A DNA stretch of 20,855 nucleotides from Dehalococcoidia bacterium UBA2158. Lineage in GTDB: Bacteria > Chloroflexota > Dehalococcoidia > Lucifugimonadales > UBA3495. Shown here piece after piece: positions 6,758 through 14,126 of the stretch (within the stretch, counting starts at the first letter, position 1; every line of letters begins with the position of its first letter). The translations under genes and the position numbers were made by a program. The stretch covers positions 96,510 through 117,364 of the forward strand of contig DCWQ01000035.1 of the NCBI GenBank assembly GCA_002328185.1. Direction: 5' to 3'. The notes beneath the pieces were generated by a model. It saw nothing but the letters and a program-made list of their open reading frames with translations. It ran no database searches and was not told the origin of the DNA.

Positions 6758-8191
6758 ATGCCGAACGTTGATCTACTGCGCATGACTATCTCCGAGCTCG
6801 CGCCCATGATCCAGAACAAAGAAGTTTCCCCCGTTGAGTTGACCGAAGCCGCCCTGGCCGAGGCGGACCGCCTGCAACCCACGTTAAACTCGTTCATCAC
6901 CATCCTTCACGATCGGGCCATGTCCCAGGCGCAGGAGTCTGAGGCTGAGATATCTCGCGGCAACTACAGGGGCCCGCTGCACGGCATTCCCATGGGCCTG
7001 AAGGACAATCTGGCCACTGCCGGCATCACCACCACCGTGGGTTCCAAGGTGTTGGCCAACCATGTGCCGGAAGAAGACGCCGAGGTCATTGTTCGCTGCC
7101 GGGACGCTGGGGCGATCTTCCTTGGCAAAGAGAACCTCGAGGAGTTCGCCGCCGGGGCCACATCCAACAACCCCCATTACGGCGCGGTGCACAACCCCTG
7201 GGGGCTGGACCACATCCCAGGAGGGTCCAGTGGGGGAGGAGGCGCAAACGTCGCCGCCGGGGTGACCTTCGCCTCTCTCGGTACCGACCTGGGTGGCTCG
7301 GTGCGCTTGCCGGGAACTTTCTGCGGAGTGGTCGGCCTCAAACAGAGCTATGGGCGGGTCAGCCAGCGCGGTTTGATGGTAACCAGCTTCAACGGCGACC
7401 ACATCGGCCCCATGACCCGGTCGGTGGCCGATAGCGCGCTGATGCTGCAGGTCCTGGCCGGAAACGACCCGCTGGACCCGAGCACAGTGCCGGTGCCGGT
7501 GCCCGACTACAGCGCCTTCCTGGGTAAGAGCCTCAAGGGGTTGAAGATGGGCGTGCCCTCCAATCATTATTTCGACCTGCTGGACGGCGAGGTCGAGTCG
7601 GCGGTGCGGGGGAGCATAGCAGCCTTGGAGGAACTGGGCGCCGAGCTGCAAGAGGTCAGCCTGCCCATGATGGAGTACATTGGCGCCATGCGTATCTCGG
7701 CCATGGCCGACGGCGTAGTCACCCACGAGGCGATGCTAAAGTACCACCGGGAAGATTACGGCCCAGACGTCTTCTACCGCACGATTCCCGGGCAGTTCGT
7801 GCTGGGGAAAGACTATTCCAAGTCGTTGAGAGTCCAGCGCATGATCCAAGAGGAGTACGCCCAGGTCATGCAGCAGGTGAACTTTCTGATCACCCCAACC
7901 GCGCCGGTGCCCGCCCCTCGCATCGATGCCGCATATATCAAGGTGAACGGCGAAGACCACCGGGTCAGAGGTCCGGGTTCGGGTCTGATCTCTCGGAACA
8001 CCAGCCCCATGAACTCGGTCGGATTGCCGGCCATCACGGTGCCCTGTGGGGTCAACTCAGCCGGCCTGCCCATCGGCGTCCAGTTCATCACCGGCCCCTT
8101 TGAAGAGGCATTGCTGTTCCAGGTGGCGGCCAACTACGAGCAAGTCTCGCCGAGCCAGGGTCTCCGTCCCGCAGTGGCCGTCGGAGTATAG
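6758..8191 (+). CDS. Amidase signature family hydrolase (AtzE/GatA-like)
   Basis: The 477-residue product is a full-length amidase-signature enzyme. The Ser-cisSer-Lys triad is complete and correctly spaced: Lys82 in GIPMGLKDN, cis-Ser157 in PGGSSGGGGANVAAG and nucleophile Ser181 in GTDLGGSVRLPG. The spacings of 75 and 24 residues equal those of fatty acid amide hydrolase. The C-terminal NSVGLPAITVPCG...GLPIGVQFITGPFEEALL is also standard. These enzymes hydrolyse a primary or secondary amide to acid and amine or ammonia. It sits directly after a GatC/AtzG-like gene and 17 bases before an alpha/beta hydrolase. That order suggests a dedicated catabolic amidase such as the carboxybiuret hydrolase type rather than Glu-tRNA(Gln) amidotransferase. 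Substrate unknown. GAGAGG lies nine bases before the ATG. Confidence 0.93.
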   Translation: MPNVDLLRMTISELAPMIQNKEVSPVELTEAALAEADRLQPTLNSFITILHDRAMSQAQESEAEISRGNYRGPLHGIPMGLKDNLATAGITTTVGSKVLANHVPEEDAEVIVRCRDAGAIFLGKENLEEFAAGATSNNPHYGAVHNPWGLDHIPGGSSGGGGANVAAGVTFASLGTDLGGSVRLPGTFCGVVGLKQSYGRVSQRGLMVTSFNGDHIGPMTRSVADSALMLQVLAGNDPLDPSTVPVPVPDYSAFLGKSLKGLKMGVPSNHYFDLLDGEVESAVRGSIAALEELGAELQEVSLPMMEYIGAMRISAMADGVVTHEAMLKYHREDYGPDVFYRTIPGQFVLGKDYSKSLRVQRMIQEEYAQVMQQVNFLITPTAPVPAPRIDAAYIKVNGEDHRVRGPGSGLISRNTSPMNSVGLPAITVPCGVNSAGLPIGVQFITGPFEEALLFQVAANYEQVSPSQGLRPAVAVGV

Positions 8192-8208
8192 GCTGGTTAA
8201 ATCAGCGG

Positions 8209-8868
8209 ATGTCCGACAAGAAATACGAAATTACGGTGGGAGACAAGACCGTCTCCGCGATAAGAACGTCGCCGGAGGGGAACGCCCGGTATACCTATGT
8301 GTACGCTCCGGGCGCCGGGTCGAACATCCACGACCCATTCGGGGAGTACCTCAGCGCCCGGTTGCCTAACGCCGGAGCATCTCTAGTGCGGGTCCAGTTC
8401 CCTTACATGGAAGCCGGCAAACGGGCTCCGGACCAGGCTCCGTTGCTGGAAGCGACTTGGTGGGCAGTAATCGACACCTTCCTAGTCGACTCCGCCAAAT
8501 TGGTCGTCGGAGGAAGGTCCATGGGAGGGCGCATTGCCTCCCAAGTGGCAGCTCAGGGAGCTAGTGTTGATGCGCTCGCTCTGTTCGCCTACCCTTTACA
8601 TCCTCCGGGCAAACGTGCCGTTTCCCGGGACGGCCATCTGCCGCACATCGCCGTCCCAACACTCTTCTGCTCCGGCACGAGGGACACTTTCGCAACAACT
8701 GATGACCTGACCGCCGTGGTCGGCAAGATGCCGAGCGCTGCCTTCCACGAACTCGAAGGCGCAGACCACGGTTTCGCGGTGTTGAAGAGGAGCGGCCGGG
8801 CACGTGAAGATGTGTGGAAAGAAGCAGCCGATGTGCTGCTGGACTGGATTGACGGAATTTCCAATTAG
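8209..8868 (+). CDS. KANL3/Tex30-type alpha/beta hydrolase
   Basis: The 219-residue product has the compact layout of the KANL3/Tex30-like (dienelactone-hydrolase-related) alpha/beta hydrolases: YVYAPGAGSNIHDPF as the oxyanion/early loop (30-44), VRVQFPYMEAGKRAPD (60-75), nucleophile Ser104 in the typical GGRSMGGRIAS, Asp159 in CSGTRDTFA and His187 in GADHGF. All three catalytic residues are present, so hydrolase activity is likely, but bacterial members have no agreed substrate. It begins 17 bases after the amidase stop with only a weak ribosome site, so it is probably expressed by translational coupling within the rightward run. Likely role (inference): hydrolysing an ester or lactone made or exposed by the neighbouring enzymes. 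Confidence 0.86.
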   Translation: MSDKKYEITVGDKTVSAIRTSPEGNARYTYVYAPGAGSNIHDPFGEYLSARLPNAGASLVRVQFPYMEAGKRAPDQAPLLEATWWAVIDTFLVDSAKLVVGGRSMGGRIASQVAAQGASVDALALFAYPLHPPGKRAVSRDGHLPHIAVPTLFCSGTRDTFATTDDLTAVVGKMPSAAFHELEGADHGFAVLKRSGRAREDVWKEAADVLLDWIDGISN

Positions 8869-8882
8869 CAGGAGGTTGTTCG

Positions 8883-9941
8883 ATGGCTTATTACATGTAC
8901 GTTTCGTTGCAGGATGATGACAAGATCTGGAGCTACTCCATGGATTCCGGGACCGGAAAATTAACCCGGGGCGCAGATATGCCCGCCGCCGGTGGGCCGT
9001 CCGCTTCGGCGATCAGTCCGGACCGAAGCACCTTCTACGTGGGTCTTCGCAACAGCCAAGAGCTTTGCAGCTACCGGATAGACCCCAGCACCGGAGGGCT
9101 GACCCAGACCAGCAAGGTGTCGGTCGAGGCATCGCCAACATTTCTGTCCACGGACCGCAACGGCCGGTTCCTGCTGTCCGCATATTATCAGGGCGCACAC
9201 GTGGCGGTCCATCAGATCGGGGATGACGGATCAGTCGGCGACAAGCCCATCGTGTGGCTGGAAACGGCGCCTGCAGCCCACGCGATTCAGACCGACCGGT
9301 CAAACAGGTTCGCGTTCGTGCCCCACATAGCCCGGATGAACGACAGCGTGATGAATCCTCCTGGCGACAAACTTGGGCCCAACGTGATCTTCCAACTCAG
9401 GTTCGACGAGAAAACAGGAGAACTCACTCCCAACTCGCCGCTCAAGGTCGAGCAGCAAGAGTTCCTTGGCCCTCGTCATTTCTGCTTCCATCCCACCCTG
9501 GACGTCGTTTACTTCTCCGACGAGCAGGGAGGCAGCGTCACCGCCTACCGCCAAGACGCTTCCACAGGCACTTTGACGACCTTCCAAACGATCAGCACCC
9601 TGCCCGACGGTTTTTCGGGAAGGAACACCTGTTCCCAGATCCAAATCACCGGGTCAGGGAAATTCTTGTACGTCCCCAATCGAGGCCACAACAGCATCGC
9701 CGGTTTTTCAGTGGACGCCCCTTCAGGACAGTTGACGGCGCTCGGGCAAACACCGACCGAGTCTGTTCCCAGCGCGTTCAGTCTGGACCCGGACGACAAC
9801 TTCCTATTCGCGGCAGGATCGGAGTCAGACCGTCTGGCCTCGTACCGGATCGACCCCGGCACGGGAGCGCTTACTCCCCTCGATACGTACTCAATGGGTA
9901 AACGGCCCATGGGCGTGCTGATCACAAACCAGGGTGGCTGA
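8883..9941 (+). CDS. Lactonase-family seven-bladed beta-propeller (6-phosphogluconolactonase-like)
   Basis: The 352-residue product belongs to the 'Lactonase, 7-bladed propeller' family (PF10282). Repeating blade units are visible: IWSYSMDSGTGKLTRG, LCSYRIDPSTGGLTQ, VTAYRQDASTGTLTTF, IAGFSVDAPSGQLTAL and LASYRIDPGTGALTPL. Each is followed by a 'P....S.dg.flyv' strand such as PSASAISPDRSTFYVGLRN. The HAIQTDRSNRFAFVPH and GPRHFCFHPTLDVVYFSDEQ segments match the central conserved region with its His and Glu residues. Some relatives hydrolyse 6-phosphogluconolactone or carboxymuconolactone; others are not enzymes. There is no signal peptide. An AGGAGG lies seven bases before the ATG, 14 bases after the hydrolase stop. 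No pentose-phosphate genes are near, so a catabolic lactone is the more likely substrate. Confidence 0.85.
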   Translation: MAYYMYVSLQDDDKIWSYSMDSGTGKLTRGADMPAAGGPSASAISPDRSTFYVGLRNSQELCSYRIDPSTGGLTQTSKVSVEASPTFLSTDRNGRFLLSAYYQGAHVAVHQIGDDGSVGDKPIVWLETAPAAHAIQTDRSNRFAFVPHIARMNDSVMNPPGDKLGPNVIFQLRFDEKTGELTPNSPLKVEQQEFLGPRHFCFHPTLDVVYFSDEQGGSVTAYRQDASTGTLTTFQTISTLPDGFSGRNTCSQIQITGSGKFLYVPNRGHNSIAGFSVDAPSGQLTALGQTPTESVPSAFSLDPDDNFLFAAGSESDRLASYRIDPGTGALTPLDTYSMGKRPMGVLITNQGG

Positions 9942-10016
9942 TTCGCCTGCGTTCCCATTTCGTGTTGAGCGAGACTCTGGAACAATTTTGTGTGGCGACT
10001 ACTGGAGAGGATTGAT

Positions 10017-11012
10017 ATGGCGGTGAAGATGGGCGTGGCGATCGTCAGCAACGACGCCCGGGAATACATCCAACAGGTGCGGATGCTTGATGAGGCCGGG
10101 GTGGCCATGATCGGCTGCGGCGACTCGCAGGCGCTCTACCACGAGCAGATGATCCGCTGCGCCCTGGCTGCAGAGCACACCCAACAGGCGCGTGTAGGCA
10201 CCTGGATCACAAACCCGGTGATGCGCCACCCAGCGGTGACGGCGGCGGCCATTGCCACGGTGGACGACCTGGCACCGGGTAGGGCGTTTCTGGGTGTTGG
10301 CACCGGAGATTCCACGGTCTACAACGCCGGTCTCAAGCCTGCCAACCTGAAAACCCTGGAGCGGTTCATCAACACGGTACGGGAGTTGCATCAGGACGGC
10401 GAGTCTCAGTGGAAGGACAACCGCTGCTACCTGACCTGGGCCGACCGCCGGATCCCCATCGGCATGGCAGTTTCCGGCCCCAAGGCAATGCGCATGGCCG
10501 GCCGCCTGGCTGACATCGTATGGGTCTGCTTCGGAATTCAGGAAGACGAGATCCGCATCGCCAAGCAATATCTGGCGGAGGGCGCAGCCGAGGCCGGCCG
10601 CAGCGTAGATGACATCGATGTCTGGTGGATGGTCCAGTTCAATATCGCCGAGAGCCGGGAGGCGGCTCTGGAGCCGTTGGTAGCCAATCTGGCCACCTCA
10701 GGCCATATCATCTTCCGGTACGGGCTGGACGGCAAAGCGGTCCCTCCGGAGCACCAACAGGGAGCCAACGACCTGGCCCGTTTGTATCAACCGTTGAAGC
10801 ACTTCGGCAATTCGGACCTGCCAGGAGAATTGGGACTGACGGACTATCTGGCCGACCGCTTGGCCATCGTTGGCAACACCGAAGACGTCATCCAACGCAT
10901 CAAGACCCTGGAATCCCAGGGCGTTGACCAGGTCTTTTTCTACACGGCGCTCCCGGACAAGCAGCGGCTGTTCAACCAACTGGCGGAAGAGGTCCTTCCC
11001 ACGGTTAGCTGA
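10017..11012 (+). CDS. Luciferase-like (LLM) oxidoreductase, methylene-H4MPT-reductase-like branch
   Basis: The 331-residue product is a second luciferase-like oxidoreductase, clearly from another branch than the one at 1371. Its N-terminus (MAVKMGVAIVSNDAREYIQQVRMLDEAG) and GRAFLGVGTGDSTVYNAGL match the F420-dependent methylenetetrahydromethanopterin reductase-like subgroup. ITNPVMRHPAVTAAAIATVDDLAPGR is the standard strand-helix before that motif, and RIPIGMAVSGPKAMRMAGRLADIVW is the usual 'p.y.aa.gpkal.lag..aDg' segment. ATG 10017 has GGAGAGG six bases upstream; a GTG at 9990 is in frame but has no such site. It may use F420H2 or FMNH2; no cofactor-biosynthesis gene is in the window to decide. 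It lies 75 bases after the lactonase and 49 before the Gfo/Idh/MocA gene, in the same direction. Confidence 0.87.
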   Translation: MAVKMGVAIVSNDAREYIQQVRMLDEAGVAMIGCGDSQALYHEQMIRCALAAEHTQQARVGTWITNPVMRHPAVTAAAIATVDDLAPGRAFLGVGTGDSTVYNAGLKPANLKTLERFINTVRELHQDGESQWKDNRCYLTWADRRIPIGMAVSGPKAMRMAGRLADIVWVCFGIQEDEIRIAKQYLAEGAAEAGRSVDDIDVWWMVQFNIAESREAALEPLVANLATSGHIIFRYGLDGKAVPPEHQQGANDLARLYQPLKHFGNSDLPGELGLTDYLADRLAIVGNTEDVIQRIKTLESQGVDQVFFYTALPDKQRLFNQLAEEVLPTVS

Positions 11013-11061
11013 GGGCGTTTGTTAGCTGTCATCTAGGTATATTTCTCAAACGGGGGCATCG

Positions 11062-12099
11062 ATGTCGATCGGTTGGGCAATCATCAGTTGTGGCGATTAT
11101 GCCGACTCCAGAGGCGCACCGGGCGTAAACCAAGCCGAGGGTGCGGAGTTGGTGGCGGTGCACAGCCGTGACCAAGGCCGGGCTGATACCTTCGCCGAGA
11201 AACACGGGGCCAAAACCGCCTACACCTCGGTGGAAGCCGTGCTGGGCGATTCCAGAATAGATGCCGTCTACATCACCTCACCCAACCACCTTCATACGCA
11301 GTACACCACCATGGCCGCCAACGCCGGCAAGCACGTGCTGGTGGAGAAACCGCTGTCGCTGGACCTGGCCGAGGGCGTAGAAGTGTTACGAGTATGCGAA
11401 GACCGGGGCGTCAAAGTAGGAGTGGGGTTGCACCTCCGGCACCATCCTGGGCACATCGAAACGCGGCGGCTGGTGGCCGAGGGCGCGCTGGGCACGATCG
11501 CCCTGGCTCAGGCGCAGATCGGGCAGGGTGAGCGCGGCAACGTGCATTCGGTGCCTCGGGCCGGATTGCGCGATTGGTGGACCCACCCGGAATTGGTTGG
11601 CGGGGCCTTCGCCATGTTAACCATCGGCGTCCACGCCATCGACGACCTTCAATTCCTGTTGGGACAGCAGGTCGTGGAGCTCGCCGCCATCACCGACGGA
11701 CAAACGCAGGAAAGGCCACTGGAGGACCTGGCTTCCATGTGTCTGAGTTTTGACGGCGGCACGATCGGCACAATGATCTGCGGAATGCGCCTGCCCGAGT
11801 TCCAGAACGATGTCGCCCTTTACGGAAGCCAGGGCAAGGCGATGCTGGCCGATGGCTCCTGGCCGCGCCTGCAAGGGGAACTGCGGGTGTCCAGCGAAAC
11901 GGTGAACACGACGGTTGCCTACGAGCCCGACTACGTCTTCCTGGTCAAGAAAAACATCGAGGACTTCCAACGGGCCATTTCAGAAGACCGGGAACCGGCG
12001 GCTTCAGGAAAGCACGGGCTCAAATTGGTGCAGTTGACGGCAGCAATGGTGGAGTCGGCCAAAACCGGCCGGACGGTCAAGCTGGAGCCTCTCGGCTAG
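11062..12099 (+). CDS. Gfo/Idh/MocA-family NAD(P)-dependent oxidoreductase
   Basis: The 345-residue product has the two-domain family layout. The N-terminal Rossmann domain begins WAIISCGDYADSRGAPG, a variant of the usual G-x-G-x-x-[GA] turn. It contains IDAVYITSPNHLHTQYTTMAANAGKHVLVEKPLSLDLAE with the hallmark EKP (95-97, Lys96 catalytic). The C-terminal domain has HLRHHPGHIETRRLVAEGALGTI (124-145) and IGVHAIDDLQFLLG with His191. The Asp normally four residues before that His is Thr187 here, so the catalytic Asp of classical members seems missing. The family oxidises or reduces sugars, inositols and related alcohols or ketones. GGGGG sits six bases before the ATG. It is the last gene of the rightward run, and its TAG overlaps the end of the DUF1028 gene. 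Substrate unknown. Confidence 0.87.
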   Translation: MSIGWAIISCGDYADSRGAPGVNQAEGAELVAVHSRDQGRADTFAEKHGAKTAYTSVEAVLGDSRIDAVYITSPNHLHTQYTTMAANAGKHVLVEKPLSLDLAEGVEVLRVCEDRGVKVGVGLHLRHHPGHIETRRLVAEGALGTIALAQAQIGQGERGNVHSVPRAGLRDWWTHPELVGGAFAMLTIGVHAIDDLQFLLGQQVVELAAITDGQTQERPLEDLASMCLSFDGGTIGTMICGMRLPEFQNDVALYGSQGKAMLADGSWPRLQGELRVSSETVNTTVAYEPDYVFLVKKNIEDFQRAISEDREPAASGKHGLKLVQLTAAMVESAKTGRTVKLEPLG

Positions 12100-12815
12100 C
12101 GGCTACTCTTCTCCGCCGCTTCTTTAGCTGCTTGGGCTGCCTCTGGGTCAGTTGCTCGTAAGGCAAAGTATTCGATCTTTGGTGCAAATATGTCGAGCAA
12201 CCGCCGCAGTTCCACGATCGGCGTAGGGTGTTCATCAACCCGCAGGTCGACTCTGGAGAACGCGTCCGAGCCGTAGACCAGCAAGGCAGCCGAGTGTTCA
12301 GGCGTCGAGTCTTTAGCTTCCCCGCCGGCCTGTTGCCCGGCTTCCAATGCCTGCATCAGACGTTCCTCCAGGTCCAGTTCGGCGGTCTCCAGGAACGCCG
12401 TCGCCATGGCTTGGACCACACTCTCCCCAACCAGGCCATTGCCCATGGCGACGTGGTCCCGTCCGGTGACGTGGCCGGCCCAAACGTTGTTCATGGCCCC
12501 GGTCCTTGCGGCTGAGTTGCCATTGCGGTCGACTATCCCCAATTGGCGGCGCTCGATATAGGGGTCGCTGGTATCCAGTTGCTGCAGAGCGCCTTTGGCC
12601 GAGTAGCCCTGCTCCATCAGTCTCAAGGCGAACGGGCCTAGGGTGGGGTCGGTTGAGGCTTGGGTTGAGATCGCTCCGACCGAGGGCATAACGTACGGGC
12701 ACCGGGAGCCGACCGTGATGTCGCTGGTGGTGATGGCGATGCCCAGCATCCTCGTCCGGGCGCAGCGGGCGGTAATGGAGAATGTATTGAACTCGATGCC
12801 TGGGATGACCCCCAT
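12096..12815 (-). CDS. DUF1028 family protein (Ntn-hydrolase-like)
   Basis: The 239-residue product matches DUF1028 along its whole length: TFSITARCARTRMLGIAITTSD, VGSRCPYVMPSVGAISTQASTDPTLGPFALRLMEQG, DPYIERRQLGIVDRNGNSAARTG and GNGLVGESVVQAMATAF. The family has an Ntn-hydrolase-like fold but no established reaction; it recurs next to peptidase, amidohydrolase and deaminase genes, as here. If it self-processes, Thr11 in the family's starting TFSI motif would be the candidate nucleophile (inference). ATG 12815 is chosen over the TTG at 12821 because AGGAGG lies exactly six bases before the ATG and would abut the TTG. It begins 34 bases after the M20 gene, same strand, and is the last gene of that run; its TAG overlaps the TAG of the convergent oxidoreductase. 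Confidence 0.9.
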   Translation of the reverse strand: MGVIPGIEFNTFSITARCARTRMLGIAITTSDITVGSRCPYVMPSVGAISTQASTDPTLGPFALRLMEQGYSAKGALQQLDTSDPYIERRQLGIVDRNGNSAARTGAMNNVWAGHVTGRDHVAMGNGLVGESVVQAMATAFLETAELDLEERLMQALEAGQQAGGEAKDSTPEHSAALLVYGSDAFSRVDLRVDEHPTPIVELRRLLDIFAPKIEYFALRATDPEAAQAAKEAAEKSSR

Positions 12816-12849
12816 GGTCAACCTCCTGTTGGTTTCGCAGAAGACTAGG

Positions 12850-14097
12850 TTACTCGGACTCGGCTTGGCACACGTCTAAGGCGGTGAGGGCAATAACCTT
12901 GGTGCACTGGACCATCTCGCTGATTATCACGCAACTGTCGTCCTCGTCGCCGCTTCCCCGAATGACCGAAGGGCCGTAAAGCAAGCAGGGAATGCCTGCG
13001 TTCCAAAGATGGCAGGTGTCATTGGCGGTGTACGAGTAAGGCAACACGGTCCCGATGGCCTGGGGAGTTTGGCCGGTCACGTCCTCGTGGCTCCGGGCCA
13101 CTGCTTGCACTATCTCTGCATCCTGGGGCACGTCCAATGGGTCCATGACCAGGCGGCGACCGCCCTTGAAGAACTCCGGAGGCGGAATCTCGATCTCATA
13201 GGACAACTCTGGGTCCTCGGCCAACAACGGGTCCAACACCCGGCGGATGTCGGCCACGATGCCGTCCACAGTCTGGCCGGGCAGGAAATGAACGTCCACG
13301 ATGATGGTGCACATGTCGGGAATGTACGGCGGCTCCACCAGGATATAGTCCTCACCCAAGCCGCCGATGACGCTCCCCACGTTCAATTTAGGTAGGTCTG
13401 GCAGGTCTTCCCGTGGCTGACAGGTAAACTCGACTTGTTGTAAAGCATTGATGATCGCGGTCATCTTCACTACGGCGTTGACGGTTCCTTCTAGCTGACG
13501 GACGTGCCCGGTCACGCCATAGGTGTGGATAGCCATGTGCACGATGCCGGAATGGACGGTCACCAGGTTGCTGGCCCCAAAGGGTTCGGCCACCACCGCC
13601 ATGTCAGTGCGAAGGCCGGTGGCCATCAAGAAATTGGTCCCTTCACCGCCTTGGGTCTCTCCCAGCACGCAGGCGACCACCAGGTCGCCCTTCAATCGGA
13701 CGCCCGATGTCCGCACCGCCTCCGCCGCCATGATGATGCTGGCCAGGCCGCCCTTCATGTTCTGAACTCCATGACCGTACAGGCGATCGCCTTCAACAAC
13801 TGGGCTCCAGGGGTCACGGCGCCAGCGGCGGGTGAGGGAATTGATGTCGGTGTGTCCGTTCAGCATCAGGCTGGGGCCGCCGCCGGTGCCCTCGAGAGTG
13901 GCGATGGTCTGGAACCTGCCTGGCTCAACTTCCTGAAGCTCCACTTTGTAGCCTTTTTCGCCGAAGAAGTCAGCCAAGAAAGTGGCCACCGGAGTCTCCT
14001 CCGGCTTGAAACTGGGGATCTTTATCAGCTCACTGGCCAGACCGACGATTTCTCTCTCATCGACCTGGTCAATGACCTTGGCCTGTGTCGGGTTCAT
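12850..14097 (-). CDS. M20-family (ArgE/DapE-like) metallo-hydrolase with altered active site
   Basis: The 415-residue product has the M20 architecture: catalytic domain, dimerisation domain inserted near 186-300, return to catalytic domain. Metal site: His82 and Asp84 in LNGHTDIN, Glu147, Glu171 in VVAEPFG and His363 in NDTCHLWNAGIPCLLYGP are present. Two normally conserved residues differ. The bridging Asp of the usual 'GRG..DMKGG' is Asn113 (GHGVQNMKGG), and the catalytic Glu of the usual 'EE' pair is Gly146 (LGETQGGEG). I checked both in the nucleotide sequence. M20 subfamilies with NMKGG and GE may exist, so this could be a lineage trait rather than decay. Expected role: deacylation of an N-acyl amino acid or peptide, downstream of the adjacent deacylase. 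It starts 29 bases after that gene. Confidence 0.88.
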   Translation of the reverse strand: MNPTQAKVIDQVDEREIVGLASELIKIPSFKPEETPVATFLADFFGEKGYKVELQEVEPGRFQTIATLEGTGGGPSLMLNGHTDINSLTRRWRRDPWSPVVEGDRLYGHGVQNMKGGLASIIMAAEAVRTSGVRLKGDLVVACVLGETQGGEGTNFLMATGLRTDMAVVAEPFGASNLVTVHSGIVHMAIHTYGVTGHVRQLEGTVNAVVKMTAIINALQQVEFTCQPREDLPDLPKLNVGSVIGGLGEDYILVEPPYIPDMCTIIVDVHFLPGQTVDGIVADIRRVLDPLLAEDPELSYEIEIPPPEFFKGGRRLVMDPLDVPQDAEIVQAVARSHEDVTGQTPQAIGTVLPYSYTANDTCHLWNAGIPCLLYGPSVIRGSGDEDDSCVIISEMVQCTKVIALTALDVCQAESE

Positions 14098-14126
14098 TTA
14101 GGCAATCCTATCCTAGGCTTGGAGGT

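Noticed and set aside
6884..7726. A 280-codon open frame on the minus strand
   Set aside because: It lies wholly opposite the amidase gene, whose catalytic triad is complete and correctly spaced. The antisense product is His/Gly-rich low-information sequence with no ribosome site.
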